DNA from: an uncultured Oscillospiraceae bacterium
Lineage (GTDB): Bacteria; Bacillota; Clostridia; Oscillospirales; Oscillospiraceae
Direction of reading: 5' to 3'
Assembly: GCA_900758315.1 (NCBI GenBank)
Contig: CAAERF010000045.1
Location: 1 to 8,691, forward strand
DNA length: 8,691 nucleotides
Part shown: piece after piece, positions 1-5,741 of the stretch
Layout: each line of letters begins with the position of its first letter
Position numbering within the stretch: position 1 is the first letter of the stretch
Translations under genes and position numbers: made by a program
The notes under the pieces: generated by a model
What the model was told of the DNA's origin: nothing
The model's database searches: none
The model's input: only the letters and a program-made list of their open reading frames with translations

Positions 1-134
1 CAACCGATCCCTTCCTACGATACGTTGACCCGGGGCGAGAAATCGCCCCGGCCTACGCTACCAACGTGCCCCCGGCACATTGGCTTAACGCTGCGGTGGA
101 TACTGCCGAGATCGTCAATGCTTGACGATCCGTC
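1..134 (+). repeat. Structured tandem repeat, unit 1 (four hairpins)
   Basis: This is the first of three consecutive copies that begin C(A/G)ACCGATCCCTTCCTAC. It folds into four local hairpins. A is a 9-bp perfect stem at 30-38/43-51 capped by GAAA. B is a 10-bp stem at 61-70/74-83 with one C-A mismatch. C is a 5-bp stem at 93-97/102-106 containing a G-T wobble. D is a 9-bp perfect stem at 110-118/122-130. The linker CCTACGC follows hairpin A. The GNRA loop reads correctly only on the plus strand. The unit begins at the window edge, so more copies may lie to the left. It could be a structured RNA or a REP-like palindromic intergenic element. CCTAC/GTAGG-bounded hairpins are, from memory, common between Oscillospiraceae genes. 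Confidence 0.8.
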
Positions 135-277
135 CAACCGATCCCTTCCTACAATACGTTGATCCGGGGCGAGTAATCGCCCCGGCCTACGCTACCAACG
201 TGCCCCCGGCACGTTGGCTTAACGCTGCGGTGGACACCGCCGAGATCGTCAAGGGCTAACACCCTTTCCGATCCGTC
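135..277 (+). repeat. Structured tandem repeat, unit 2 (four hairpins)
   Basis: This is the second copy, closely matching unit 1 until hairpin D. Hairpin A (164-172/177-185) has the identical stem but loop GTAA, still GNRA. Hairpin B (195-204/208-217) is a perfect 10-bp stem where unit 1 has a mismatch. Hairpin C (227-231/236-240) has a G-C pair where unit 1 has G-T. Hairpin D (244-273) keeps the basal GATCG/CGATC helix but replaces the top with an internal loop and a new AAGGG/CCCTT helix, which lengthens the unit by nine bases. The differences preserve or improve pairing, so the secondary structure seems to be what is maintained. Confidence 0.8.
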
Positions 278-365
278 CGACCGATCCCTTCCTACGGAAA
301 CTAACTGTGCCCGTTAAGACGGGCACAGCCTACGCGAACCGACACTCCCCTGGGGTGTCGGTTTT
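278..365 (+). repeat. Structured repeat, unit 3 (divergent, ends in terminator)
   Basis: This copy keeps the CGACCGATCCCTTCCTAC head and the CCTACGC linker, but both hairpins have different stem sequences. Hairpin A is replaced by a perfect 10-bp stem at 305-314/319-328 with loop TAAG. Hairpin B is replaced by a 12-bp stem at 337-348/352-363 followed by TTTT. No counterparts of hairpins C and D are seen. It shows the same architecture built from unrelated stems, and it appears to be the 3' end of the array. Confidence 0.7.
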
Positions 366-366
366 G
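337..366 (+). terminator. Intrinsic terminator closing the repeat array
   Basis: The stem AACCGACACTCC pairs with GGGGTGTCGGTT (12 bp with one T-G wobble and a 3-base loop) and runs directly into TTTTG. The T-tract is on the plus strand, so it would end transcripts entering from the left edge, either the repeat array itself or a gene outside the window. Confidence 0.7.
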
Positions 367-593
367 CGTTACAGCACTCTGGGCACGTATCCGGACAAAA
401 CAGGCCGGCTGCGGCGTCTGCACTTGTGCACTTTACCGAAGAACGGAGGGCACCGGCCGGAATTGCGGCCGTCAGAGGGGTGAAACAGGGACTTTTCCCC
501 GCCAAATTCCCCGCTGACCCCAGGCACTGACGGCGTTTTCAGGCAAATTTACAATTTGGTCGTAAATTCGTGATAGTTTTGCTCCCATTTTCC
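366..593. other. Non-coding gap before the thiolase promoter
   Basis: No convincing gene is seen on either strand; minus-strand open frames here lack ribosome sites, and one runs across the promoter. Structures visible are a TGCAC-TT-GTGCA palindrome near 419-430 and a long-range inverted repeat, GCCGTCAG at 468-475 with CTGACGGC at 527-534, followed by GTTTTC. The latter might act as a weak terminator with a 51-base loop. Confidence 0.5.
546..568. promoter_or_regulatory. Inverted repeat upstream of thiolase -35 (possible operator)
   Basis: AATTTAC at 546-552 and GTAAATT at 562-568 are perfect 7-base inverted arms separated by 9 bases, in AT-rich DNA 25 bases upstream of the -35 box. The centre-to-centre distance between arms is 16 bases, about one and a half helical turns. 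The position would suit an activator or upstream repressor. No known regulator motif is recognised. Confidence 0.35.
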
Positions 594-623
594 TTGACAA
601 ACTTGTAACAAAGTGTATATAAT
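594..623 (+). promoter_or_regulatory. Sigma-A promoter of the thiolase gene
   Basis: There is a perfect -35 TTGACA (594-599), an 18-base spacer and a perfect -10 TATAAT (618-623). Transcription would start near 630, giving a leader of about 85 bases. Both boxes match consensus, which fits the strong codon bias of the gene and predicts high constitutive expression. Confidence 0.85.
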
Positions 624-659
624 AACCATGGTAATTCGTGTGAAACGGATTTCCGCCTC

Positions 660-709
660 GTGTAGTATTTCTCTTTATACACAACAACAATTTTAATATT
701 CAGGAGGTT
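660..709 (+). promoter_or_regulatory. Leader hairpin and ribosome binding site of the thiolase gene
   Basis: In the thiolase leader, GTGTA-G-TA (660-667) can pair with TATACAC (676-682), giving 7 bp with one bulged G and an 8-base loop. It is followed by an unstructured CAACAACAA stretch and then AGGAGG at 702-707. The ribosome site is seven bases from the ATG at 715, which settles that start. The hairpin could stabilise the transcript; no riboswitch family is recognised. Confidence 0.55.
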
Positions 710-714
710 ACACT

Positions 715-1923
715 ATGAATCCGAGAGATGTTGTCATCGTAAGTGCCTGCCGTACCGCTATCGGCAAGAACATGGGTCAGTTCAAGGACGTTCAGGCTCG
801 TGACCTGGCTATCTGCGCTGGTTCCGAAGCTATCAAGCGCGCTGGCATCGATCCCAAGCAGTGCGACGAGATCGTCATGGGCGAATGCTTCACCGGCATG
901 CAGGGTTCTCTGCCCGCACGTCAGGTTTCCATGAGAATCGGCCTGGACGAGACTTCCAACGCTTGCACCGTGAACCAGAACTGCGCTTCCGGTATGCGTG
1001 CTATGGACATCGCTGCCAACAACATTCTGCTGGGCAAGTCCGATATCAGCCTGGTTGTCGGTGTTGAGTCCATGACCAACGCTCCCTACCTGCTGGCTAA
1101 GGCTCGTATGGGCTATCGTATGGGCGACGGCAAGATCTATGACTCCATGCTGCATGACGGCCTGGTTGACGAACTGTCCGGCGGCCACATGGGTCTGACT
1201 GCTGAGAACGTTGCTGAAAAGTATGGCATCACCCGTGAAGAGTGCGACAAGATCGCTGTCCGTTCTCACAACCTGGCTTGCAAGGCCATCGACGAAGGCG
1301 TCTTCAAGGAAGAGATCGTTCCCTTCGTGCTGCACACCAAGAAGGGCGACAAGGTCATCGACACCGATGAGCATCCCATCCGTGACTGCAACATGGAGAC
1401 TCTGGCAAAGCTGAAGCCCGCATTCAAGAAGGGCGGCGTCATCACTGCTGCTAACGCTTCCGGCATCAACGATGCAGCCGCTGCTGTCATCATGATGAGC
1501 TGGGAAAAGTGCCAGGAACTGGGCAAGAAGCCCATGGCTAAGCTGCTGACCTGCGAAGCTAAGGGTGTTGCTCCCGAAGTTATGGGCCTGGGCCCCGCAG
1601 CAGTTATCCCCAAGGCTTGCGAAAAGGCCGGCGTCAAGTTCGAAGACATCGACAACTTCGAAGTCAACGAAGCTTTCTCCGCACAGGTTCTGGGCGTTGA
1701 GAGAATGCTGAAGGAAGACTATGGTCTGACCATCGATTGGGACAAGACCAACAAGTTCGGTTCCGGTATCGCTCTGGGCCATCCCGTTGGCTGCACCGCT
1801 CTGCGTATCATCGTCACCCTGGTTCACACCATGGTCCGCGAAGATCTGAAGCTGGGCTGCGCATCTCTGTGCGTCGGCGGCGGCCCCGCTCTGGCTTCCA
1901 TCTGGAGCCGCGATTTCTCCTGA
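715..1923 (+). CDS. thlA: Acetyl-CoA C-acetyltransferase (thiolase)
   Basis: The 402-residue product condenses two acetyl-CoA to acetoacetyl-CoA in the cytosol, the first step of butyrate/C4 synthesis, or runs in reverse in fatty-acid breakdown. Catalytic landmarks are all present: nucleophile Cys90 in NQNCASGM (87-94), NEAFSAQ, His356 in GIALGHPVGC, and Cys386 in CVGGG. HMGLTAENVAEKYGI is the usual thiolase loop region. Length fits the 390-400 typical of biosynthetic thiolases. The segment before His356 is NKFGSGIALGHPVGCTALR rather than the common NVNGGAIALGHPIGASG, placing it in a variant branch. Codon use is far more biased (GCT, AAG, CTG, TCC) than in the neighbouring genes, a sign of high expression. 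It has its own promoter and terminator and no hbd/crt/bcd genes beside it. Chain-length preference cannot be read from the sequence. Confidence 0.93.
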   Translation: MNPRDVVIVSACRTAIGKNMGQFKDVQARDLAICAGSEAIKRAGIDPKQCDEIVMGECFTGMQGSLPARQVSMRIGLDETSNACTVNQNCASGMRAMDIAANNILLGKSDISLVVGVESMTNAPYLLAKARMGYRMGDGKIYDSMLHDGLVDELSGGHMGLTAENVAEKYGITREECDKIAVRSHNLACKAIDEGVFKEEIVPFVLHTKKGDKVIDTDEHPIRDCNMETLAKLKPAFKKGGVITAANASGINDAAAAVIMMSWEKCQELGKKPMAKLLTCEAKGVAPEVMGLGPAAVIPKACEKAGVKFEDIDNFEVNEAFSAQVLGVERMLKEDYGLTIDWDKTNKFGSGIALGHPVGCTALRIIVTLVHTMVREDLKLGCASLCVGGGPALASIWSRDFS

Positions 1924-1983
1924 TTGCCTAGGGTAATTCGCTAGACTCTCTCTCTTCGGAGATAGACCAAAGGAAGTTTTCCG

Positions 1984-2012
1984 CACCCCCCGGTTCGCCG
2001 GGGGGTGTTTTT
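1984..2012 (+). terminator. Intrinsic terminator of the thiolase gene
   Basis: CACCCCCCGG (1984-1993), loop TTCG, CCGGGGGGTG (1998-2007), then TTTTT. This is a perfect 10-bp GC-rich stem with the very stable UUCG tetraloop. A weaker TTCG-capped hairpin (TCTC/GAGA) lies just upstream, near 1951-1962. Confidence 0.93.
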
Positions 2013-2033
2013 CTATGAAAAAACGGTCATTTC

Positions 2034-2127
2034 GGTGGATAACTCTGTGAAATCAGTGGAAAACTCCGCCGTGGGCTGCAAAAATGCGCGTTATTCCAAC
2101 TTACCTGCGGCAAATTTCTGTGGATTT
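2034..2127. other. Cluster of DnaA-box-like sequences
   Basis: GTGGATAACTC (2035-2045) and GTGGAAAACTC (2056-2066) are near-identical 11-mers spaced 21 bases apart, two helical turns. A further TGTGGATTT lies at 2119-2127. Compared with the DnaA consensus TGTGGATAA, the first (GGTGGATAA) matches 8 of 9 and the others about 7 of 9. Clusters of this style occur at clostridial oriC, but no dnaA or dnaN gene is here. It may be a degenerate origin of a past element, a DnaA-titrating site, or chance. The rest of 2013-2224 shows nothing else. Confidence 0.3.
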
Positions 2128-2224
2128 GCTGTGGGAAGGGCTGTGCGTGCCGCCCTGTCTCCTTCCCTGGTTCCATTCACCCTCCGTTGTCCCGCGCGCT
2201 CCCCTCTTCCTCCGGATCCCATGT

Positions 2225-2605
2225 TCAAAAATCCAATTTCAAGTTTCTTTTCTCTTTTTCTCCTTCCCTCTCTCTATCCTTTTCACTTTCTGGTTCTGTA
2301 TCAGGATCAGGTTCTGGTTCTGTATCGGCACCACTGGTTACCACTGGCAACGACTGGATTCCTTTGCGGCAATTCTTCCGGTTCCGCTCGCAAACTTTCT
2401 CATACTTCAGCCGATTGCTGTCCAGACCGGTTTTCAGAAAGCGAAAGGCCATAGTCACCGCCGGTTCCTGCTCCTCCAAGAGCTCTCCCCGCTTCTCGTA
2501 GGCCAACATCATCCGGATCAGCCGTCCCACCTGCTGGTCTGTCAGGGAAGTGGTCTGTTCCTCAAAGTCGTAGTAAATCAAAAAACTGTTTTTTTCTTTG
2601 CTCAC
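2225..2605 (-). CDS. Orphan phage-type protein, DUF6291-like
   Basis: This is a 126-residue protein read from a GTG at 2605, chosen because AAGGAGAGGT (2611-2620 on the minus strand) sits about five bases upstream; the frame is open for a further 43 codons but without a ribosome site. Residues 5-78 (KNSFLIYYDFEEQ, LTDQQVGRLIRMMLAYEKRGE, MAFRFLKTGLDSNRLKYEKVCERNRKN) resemble the short DUF6291 family found in Firmicute phages and integrated elements, often near replication genes. The usual GKKGGRPKK linker after this block is replaced by CRKGIQSLPVV. The C-terminus is a charged low-complexity tail (TEPEPDPDTEPESEKDRERE). Molecular function is unknown. No other phage gene is visible, so it looks like a retained orphan or the last piece of a decayed element. 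The family call comes from remembered pattern. Confidence 0.65.
   Translation of the reverse strand: MSKEKNSFLIYYDFEEQTTSLTDQQVGRLIRMMLAYEKRGELLEEQEPAVTMAFRFLKTGLDSNRLKYEKVCERNRKNCRKGIQSLPVVTSGADTEPEPDPDTEPESEKDREREGEKEKRNLKLDF
2289..2326. repeat. 24-base imperfect tandem repeat inside the DUF6291-like gene
   Basis: TCTGGTTCTGTATC occurs at 2289-2302 and 2313-2326, a period of 24 bases (8 codons). On the minus strand it encodes the DTEPEPDP/DTEPES acidic-proline tail. Being in phase, it changes tail length without breaking the frame; such D/E/N/P tails vary in this family. Confidence 0.6.
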
Positions 2606-2638
2606 GGCACACCTCTCCTTTTCGGTAGAATGCCCTGT

Positions 2639-2667
2639 ATGATAGCCTCTTTTTCCCCGGCCTTCAA
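2639..2667 (-). promoter_or_regulatory. Promoter of the DUF6291-like gene
   Basis: Read on the minus strand, TTGAAG (2662-2667), a 17-base spacer and TATCAT (2639-2644) form a plausible sigma-A promoter. Transcription would start near 2632 and give a leader of about 27 bases with the ribosome site. It supports 2605 as the start and argues that the gene is still expressed. Confidence 0.5.
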
Positions 2668-2816
2668 GGGAATTTGATACGGTTTTTCGCCCATTTCTCA
2701 CTTTTTCAGCCCTTTCCCAACCCTTTGGATGCAAATCGGGAAAGGATTTTTTCTGCCGAATCTGCTTCTACCGCAATTATTCCGAATCCGTTAAAGCTTT
2801 CTTAAATATTTCCGTC

Positions 2817-2844
2817 TTGCATCTTAACCTGGTCATGTTATGAT
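2817..2844 (+). promoter_or_regulatory. Promoter of the two-component operon
   Basis: TTGCAT (2817-2822), a 16-base spacer and TATGAT (2839-2844) preceded by TG at 2836-2837 form an extended -10 promoter. An ATG at 2840 lies inside the -10 box and so cannot be the start of the regulator gene. Between 2668 and 2816 nothing else is recognised. Confidence 0.6.
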
Positions 2845-2875
2845 AAACGTGTCATTTGGAAAGGGGCCTTTTTTC

Positions 2876-3565
2876 ATGTACCACATTCTCGTTTGCGATG
2901 ACGACCGGGACATTGTCTCGGCGCTGACCATCTATCTGACCGGTGAGGGCTATGCTGTCACCGGCGCCGGCAGTGGTCAGGAAGCGCTGGACTTATTTCA
3001 ACAGCAGACTTTTGACCTGGTGCTCATGGACATCATGATGCCCGGCATGGACGGCATCACTGCCACCGCTCAGCTGCGTGCCCAGAGCAACGTCCCCATC
3101 CTGTTCCTCACCGCCAAAAGTGAGGATACGGACAAGATTCTGGGGCTGAACATGGGCGCTGACGACTACATCACCAAGCCTTTTAACCCGCTGGAGGTCA
3201 TCGCCCGGGTGCGCTCTCATCTGCGGCGGTACACTCAGCTGGGCGGCGTCTCCGCGGCGCCTGATCTGCTGACGGTGGGGCCGGTGACATTGGACGACGG
3301 CGCCAAGACGGTGACGGTGGACGGTGAGCCGGTCAGCCTGACGCCGCTGGAGTTCAACATCCTCCGACTGCTGATGCGCCATCCCGGTCAGGTGTTCTCC
3401 ATGACCCAGATCTACGAGCAGGTCTGGAACGACACCGCCCTGGGCAGTGAAAACACCGTGGCCGTGCACATCCGTCATCTGCGGGAGAAAATCGAAATTG
3501 ATCCCGCCCATCCCCGCTACCTGAAGGTGGTCTGGGGTCTGGGCTACAAAATGGAGCAGCCGTAA
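2876..3565 (+). CDS. OmpR/PhoB-family response regulator
   Basis: The 229-residue cytoplasmic transcription factor is the output partner of the downstream histidine kinase. The receiver domain (1-118) has the acidic pair Asp8/Asp9, phospho-acceptor Asp52 in LVLMDIMMPGMDG, Thr79 in FLTAK and Lys101 in TKPF, so it should be fully phosphorylatable. The winged-helix DNA-binding domain (about 131-226) contains LTPLEFNILRLLMRHPGQVFS and ENTVAVHIRHLREKI and ends in the typical WGLGYKM. The start at 2876 is preferred because GGAAAGGGG (2858-2865) lies about ten bases before it and an in-frame upstream ATG falls in the promoter. It resembles the VanR-like group common in Clostridia. Its regulon cannot be deduced here. 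Confidence 0.93.
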   Translation: MYHILVCDDDRDIVSALTIYLTGEGYAVTGAGSGQEALDLFQQQTFDLVLMDIMMPGMDGITATAQLRAQSNVPILFLTAKSEDTDKILGLNMGADDYITKPFNPLEVIARVRSHLRRYTQLGGVSAAPDLLTVGPVTLDDGAKTVTVDGEPVSLTPLEFNILRLLMRHPGQVFSMTQIYEQVWNDTALGSENTVAVHIRHLREKIEIDPAHPRYLKVVWGLGYKMEQP

Positions 3566-3577
3566 GGACCCGCATCC

Positions 3578-3607
3578 CGGCCCGAGGCCGCCGCTCCTGG
3601 GAAAGGA
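3578..3607 (+). promoter_or_regulatory. Intercistronic hairpin and ribosome site of the kinase gene
   Basis: In the 54-base gap between the two genes, CGGCC (3578-3582) pairs with GGCCG (3586-3590) around CGA. GGGAAAGG follows at 3599-3606. This ribosome site touches the ATG at 3608 (one base spacing) but is 13 bases from the ATG at 3620, so the second start is preferred. The hairpin may hold the ribosome site open or tune kinase level. Confidence 0.4.
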
Positions 3608-3619
3608 ATGGGCTACCAC

Positions 3620-5662
3620 ATGAGGAACTCTATTTTACTGCGGGGCAATCCCTGGCTGAAAGGGCTGTGCGCGGTGCTGTGCTGCCTGCTGTTCGGCTGC
3701 TGCGTCGGATTCAGCGGGCTGGCCTACCAGTGCTGGTATCACTACGGCAGCACCGGCAGCTATGAAGGCGTCGCCGGCAGCCCCGCCGCCGAAACCTACC
3801 GGCATGACGTCCTGGACCTGTTCGTCCTGAATCAGCACAAGGATGATCTCACCTACCTGGGTAAGCAGGACTACAAACAACTGAGCAAAACCCTCAAGCA
3901 GGCCAACTGCAACTTCCGTTACCGGATCCTGAACATGGACGGCAAGGTGCTCATGGACAATCTGGGCGATGAGCCCATCGAAAACCAGGTCTCCCAGGTC
4001 TACGACACCGTCTGCGCCATCAATGAGAGCTCCTACGTGAACTTCAGTGAGAGCAGCGTGTATGTGGATAAGACTGGTCAGGAAATCACCGAGGGCACCT
4101 GCTCCTTCGATCAGGACTATATCCGCAGTGAGGACGCCTCCTACACCTACGTCAATGCCAGAGATACCAACGAGTATGTGCTGGAGTGGGGTATCACCTC
4201 CCCTCTGATCGCCACTGACGGCCTGCGGGACTGGCAGGAACACGCGGATCAGTACGCCGTGCTGGTCCTGCCCCTGACTTTGGCCGCCGTGGCCTGCGGA
4301 TTGCTCTGCCTGCTGTGCTTCCTCTGGCTACTGGCCGCCACGGGACACCGTTCCGGCACAGAGGGCATCACCCTGTCCCCCCTCCACCGCTGTCCCTATG
4401 ACCTGCTGCTGGTGCTGGAGTGTGGGGTCGTCTCACTGTACCTGGCGGGCTGCATCGATCTGCTGGAGCGCTTTTACGCGCCCCTCACCGATCACGGCGG
4501 TCAGCTGCTGCCCTTCTTCGCCACGCTGGCCGGTCTGACCGCCCTGGGCGGAGCCCTGTGCCTGCCCGCCTGCACGGTACTGACCGCCCAGCTCAAGGAT
4601 CACTCCCTGGGCCGGCGCACCCTGCTCTACCGCATCTTCCGGCGACTGGGCCAGCTCCTGCGCCAGATCCCCACCCATGGCCGCGCACTGGCCATCGCCA
4701 GCGCCTTCCTCTTCCTCTACGCCTTCTTCTGCTTCCTGGCCGGGAATGAGGCCAGCTTCTTCTGCCTGCTGCTGGCCATGGTCATGGCAATCGCCGCACT
4801 GCTGATCCTGCTGTGGTGGCTCAGAGGCTGGCAGAACATCCGCAAGGGCGGGAAGGCTCTGGCCGAAGGCGATCTCAGCTACGTCACCGACACCGAGCAC
4901 ATTCCCTGGGATCTGCGGGAGCTGGGTGAGGATCTGAACGCCATCTCCAAGGGGATGCAGAAGGCGGTGGATCAGCGGATCCGCAGTGACCGGTTCCGCA
5001 CCGAGCTGATCACCAACGTGAGCCACGATCTGAAAACCCCGCTGACCAGCATCATCAACTACGTGGACCTGCTGAAAAAGCGCAACCTGGCCGACGAGAC
5101 CGCCCAGAGCTATCTGGAGGTCCTGGATCGGAAGAGTCAGCGCCTGAAAACCCTCACCGAGGATCTGGTCGAGGCCAGCAAGGCCTCTGCCGGCGTGCTG
5201 CCGGTGGATCGCCAAAGGCTGGAGGCCTGCCAGCTGGTGGAGCAGGCCCTGGGTGAGTACGCCGAAAAGCTCACCGCCGCCCAGCTCAGCGTGGTCACCC
5301 GCTACCCCAAGGAGGGCGCCTGGATCCTGGCCGACGGCCGGCATCTGTGGCGGATTCTGGACAACCTCCTCTCCAACTGCGCCAAGTACGCCATGCCCGG
5401 CACCCGGGTCTATGTGGACGTGCTCCGCAAAGATGGTCAGGTAATTCTCTCCATCAAAAACATCTCCGCTGACCCCCTCAACGTCCCCGCCGACGAGCTG
5501 CTCCAGCGCTTCGTCCGGGGTGACGACGCCCGCTCCACCGACGGCAGCGGTCTGGGCCTGTCCATCGCCCAGAGTCTGGCCAATTTGCAGGGCGCCAAGT
5601 TCCGACTTCAGGTTGACGGCGACCTATTCAAAGCCTGCGTTATTTTCCCCGAATACCACTGA
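3620..5662 (+). CDS. Multi-pass membrane sensor histidine kinase
   Basis: The 680-residue product is the sensor partner of the preceding regulator. Helix 1 (13-36) is followed by an extracytoplasmic region of about 175 residues (37-211), then five more helices near 212-242, 260-282, 296-322, 356-376 and 378-401, a HAMP-like linker (402-455), and the H-box NVSHDLKTPLTS with phospho-acceptor His469. The ATPase domain has the N-box DNLLSNCAKYA (581-591; Asn586) and the G2 box DGSGLGLS (641-648). The canonical DxGxG G1 motif is not found; KNISADPLN (613-621) occupies that region, a form I recall from VanS-like clostridial kinases. The extra helices between sensor and HAMP-like segment are more than the usual two-helix plan. 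The ligand is unknown. The in-frame ATG at 3608 is an alternative start adding four residues. Confidence 0.88.
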   Translation: MRNSILLRGNPWLKGLCAVLCCLLFGCCVGFSGLAYQCWYHYGSTGSYEGVAGSPAAETYRHDVLDLFVLNQHKDDLTYLGKQDYKQLSKTLKQANCNFRYRILNMDGKVLMDNLGDEPIENQVSQVYDTVCAINESSYVNFSESSVYVDKTGQEITEGTCSFDQDYIRSEDASYTYVNARDTNEYVLEWGITSPLIATDGLRDWQEHADQYAVLVLPLTLAAVACGLLCLLCFLWLLAATGHRSGTEGITLSPLHRCPYDLLLVLECGVVSLYLAGCIDLLERFYAPLTDHGGQLLPFFATLAGLTALGGALCLPACTVLTAQLKDHSLGRRTLLYRIFRRLGQLLRQIPTHGRALAIASAFLFLYAFFCFLAGNEASFFCLLLAMVMAIAALLILLWWLRGWQNIRKGGKALAEGDLSYVTDTEHIPWDLRELGEDLNAISKGMQKAVDQRIRSDRFRTELITNVSHDLKTPLTSIINYVDLLKKRNLADETAQSYLEVLDRKSQRLKTLTEDLVEASKASAGVLPVDRQRLEACQLVEQALGEYAEKLTAAQLSVVTRYPKEGAWILADGRHLWRILDNLLSNCAKYAMPGTRVYVDVLRKDGQVILSIKNISADPLNVPADELLQRFVRGDDARSTDGSGLGLSIAQSLANLQGAKFRLQVDGDLFKACVIFPEYH

Positions 5663-5670
5663 TTTCGCCA

Positions 5671-5718
5671 AAAGAGGACCGCTTTCGTGCAATGCACCGG
5701 CGGTCCTCTTTCGCTTTC
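5671..5718 (+). terminator. Terminator of the two-component operon
   Basis: AAAGAGGACCGC (5671-5682) and GCGGTCCTCTTT (5700-5711) form a perfect 12-bp stem. The 17-base loop holds an inner GTGCA-A-TGCAC palindrome. The T-run is interrupted (TTTCGCTTTCT). Because the 5' arm begins with A's it could also work on the minus strand. It separates the kinase from the transporter operon. Confidence 0.8.
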
Positions 5719-5741
5719 TCCGCTAAAACCGGTTTCAAAAG

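Noticed and set aside
1..365. CRISPR array or tRNA cluster
   Set aside because: Units are 134 and 143 bases apart with internal hairpins, not short repeats with unique spacers, and no cloverleaf or anticodon arm is seen.
366..460. GC-rich inverted GGCC motifs around 451-470 as a second terminator
   Set aside because: Arms are only four bases and self-complementary, and no T-tract follows.
314..690. Two short minus-strand open frames in the left intergenic region
   Set aside because: One needs a TTG start without a ribosome site, the other crosses the thiolase promoter; the first also covers a repeat hairpin and terminator.
630..1940. Identical 9-mer GGTAATTCG at 630-638 and 1932-1940 flanking the thiolase gene
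   Set aside because: It is too short to be evidence of insertion or target duplication, and it is not at any element boundary.
700..1986. A 428-codon open frame on the minus strand across the thiolase gene
   Set aside because: It is the antisense of a strongly codon-biased gene; the thiolase has all catalytic motifs, promoter and ribosome site, and the antisense product resembles no family.
2005..2677. Three overlapping plus-strand open frames in the gap before the regulator
   Set aside because: They lie opposite the DUF6291-like gene or in its flank, lack ribosome sites, and have pyrimidine-driven Ser/Phe/Leu composition.
2840..2875. Upstream ATG adding 12 residues to the response regulator
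   Set aside because: The ATG overlaps the -10 box and has no ribosome site; the family begins with MYHILVCDDD-like residues at the 2876 start.
4433..5344. A 303-codon minus-strand open frame opposite the kinase
   Set aside because: It is a shadow of the kinase coding frame with biased Gln/Gly/Ala composition; the plus strand carries the H, N and G boxes.
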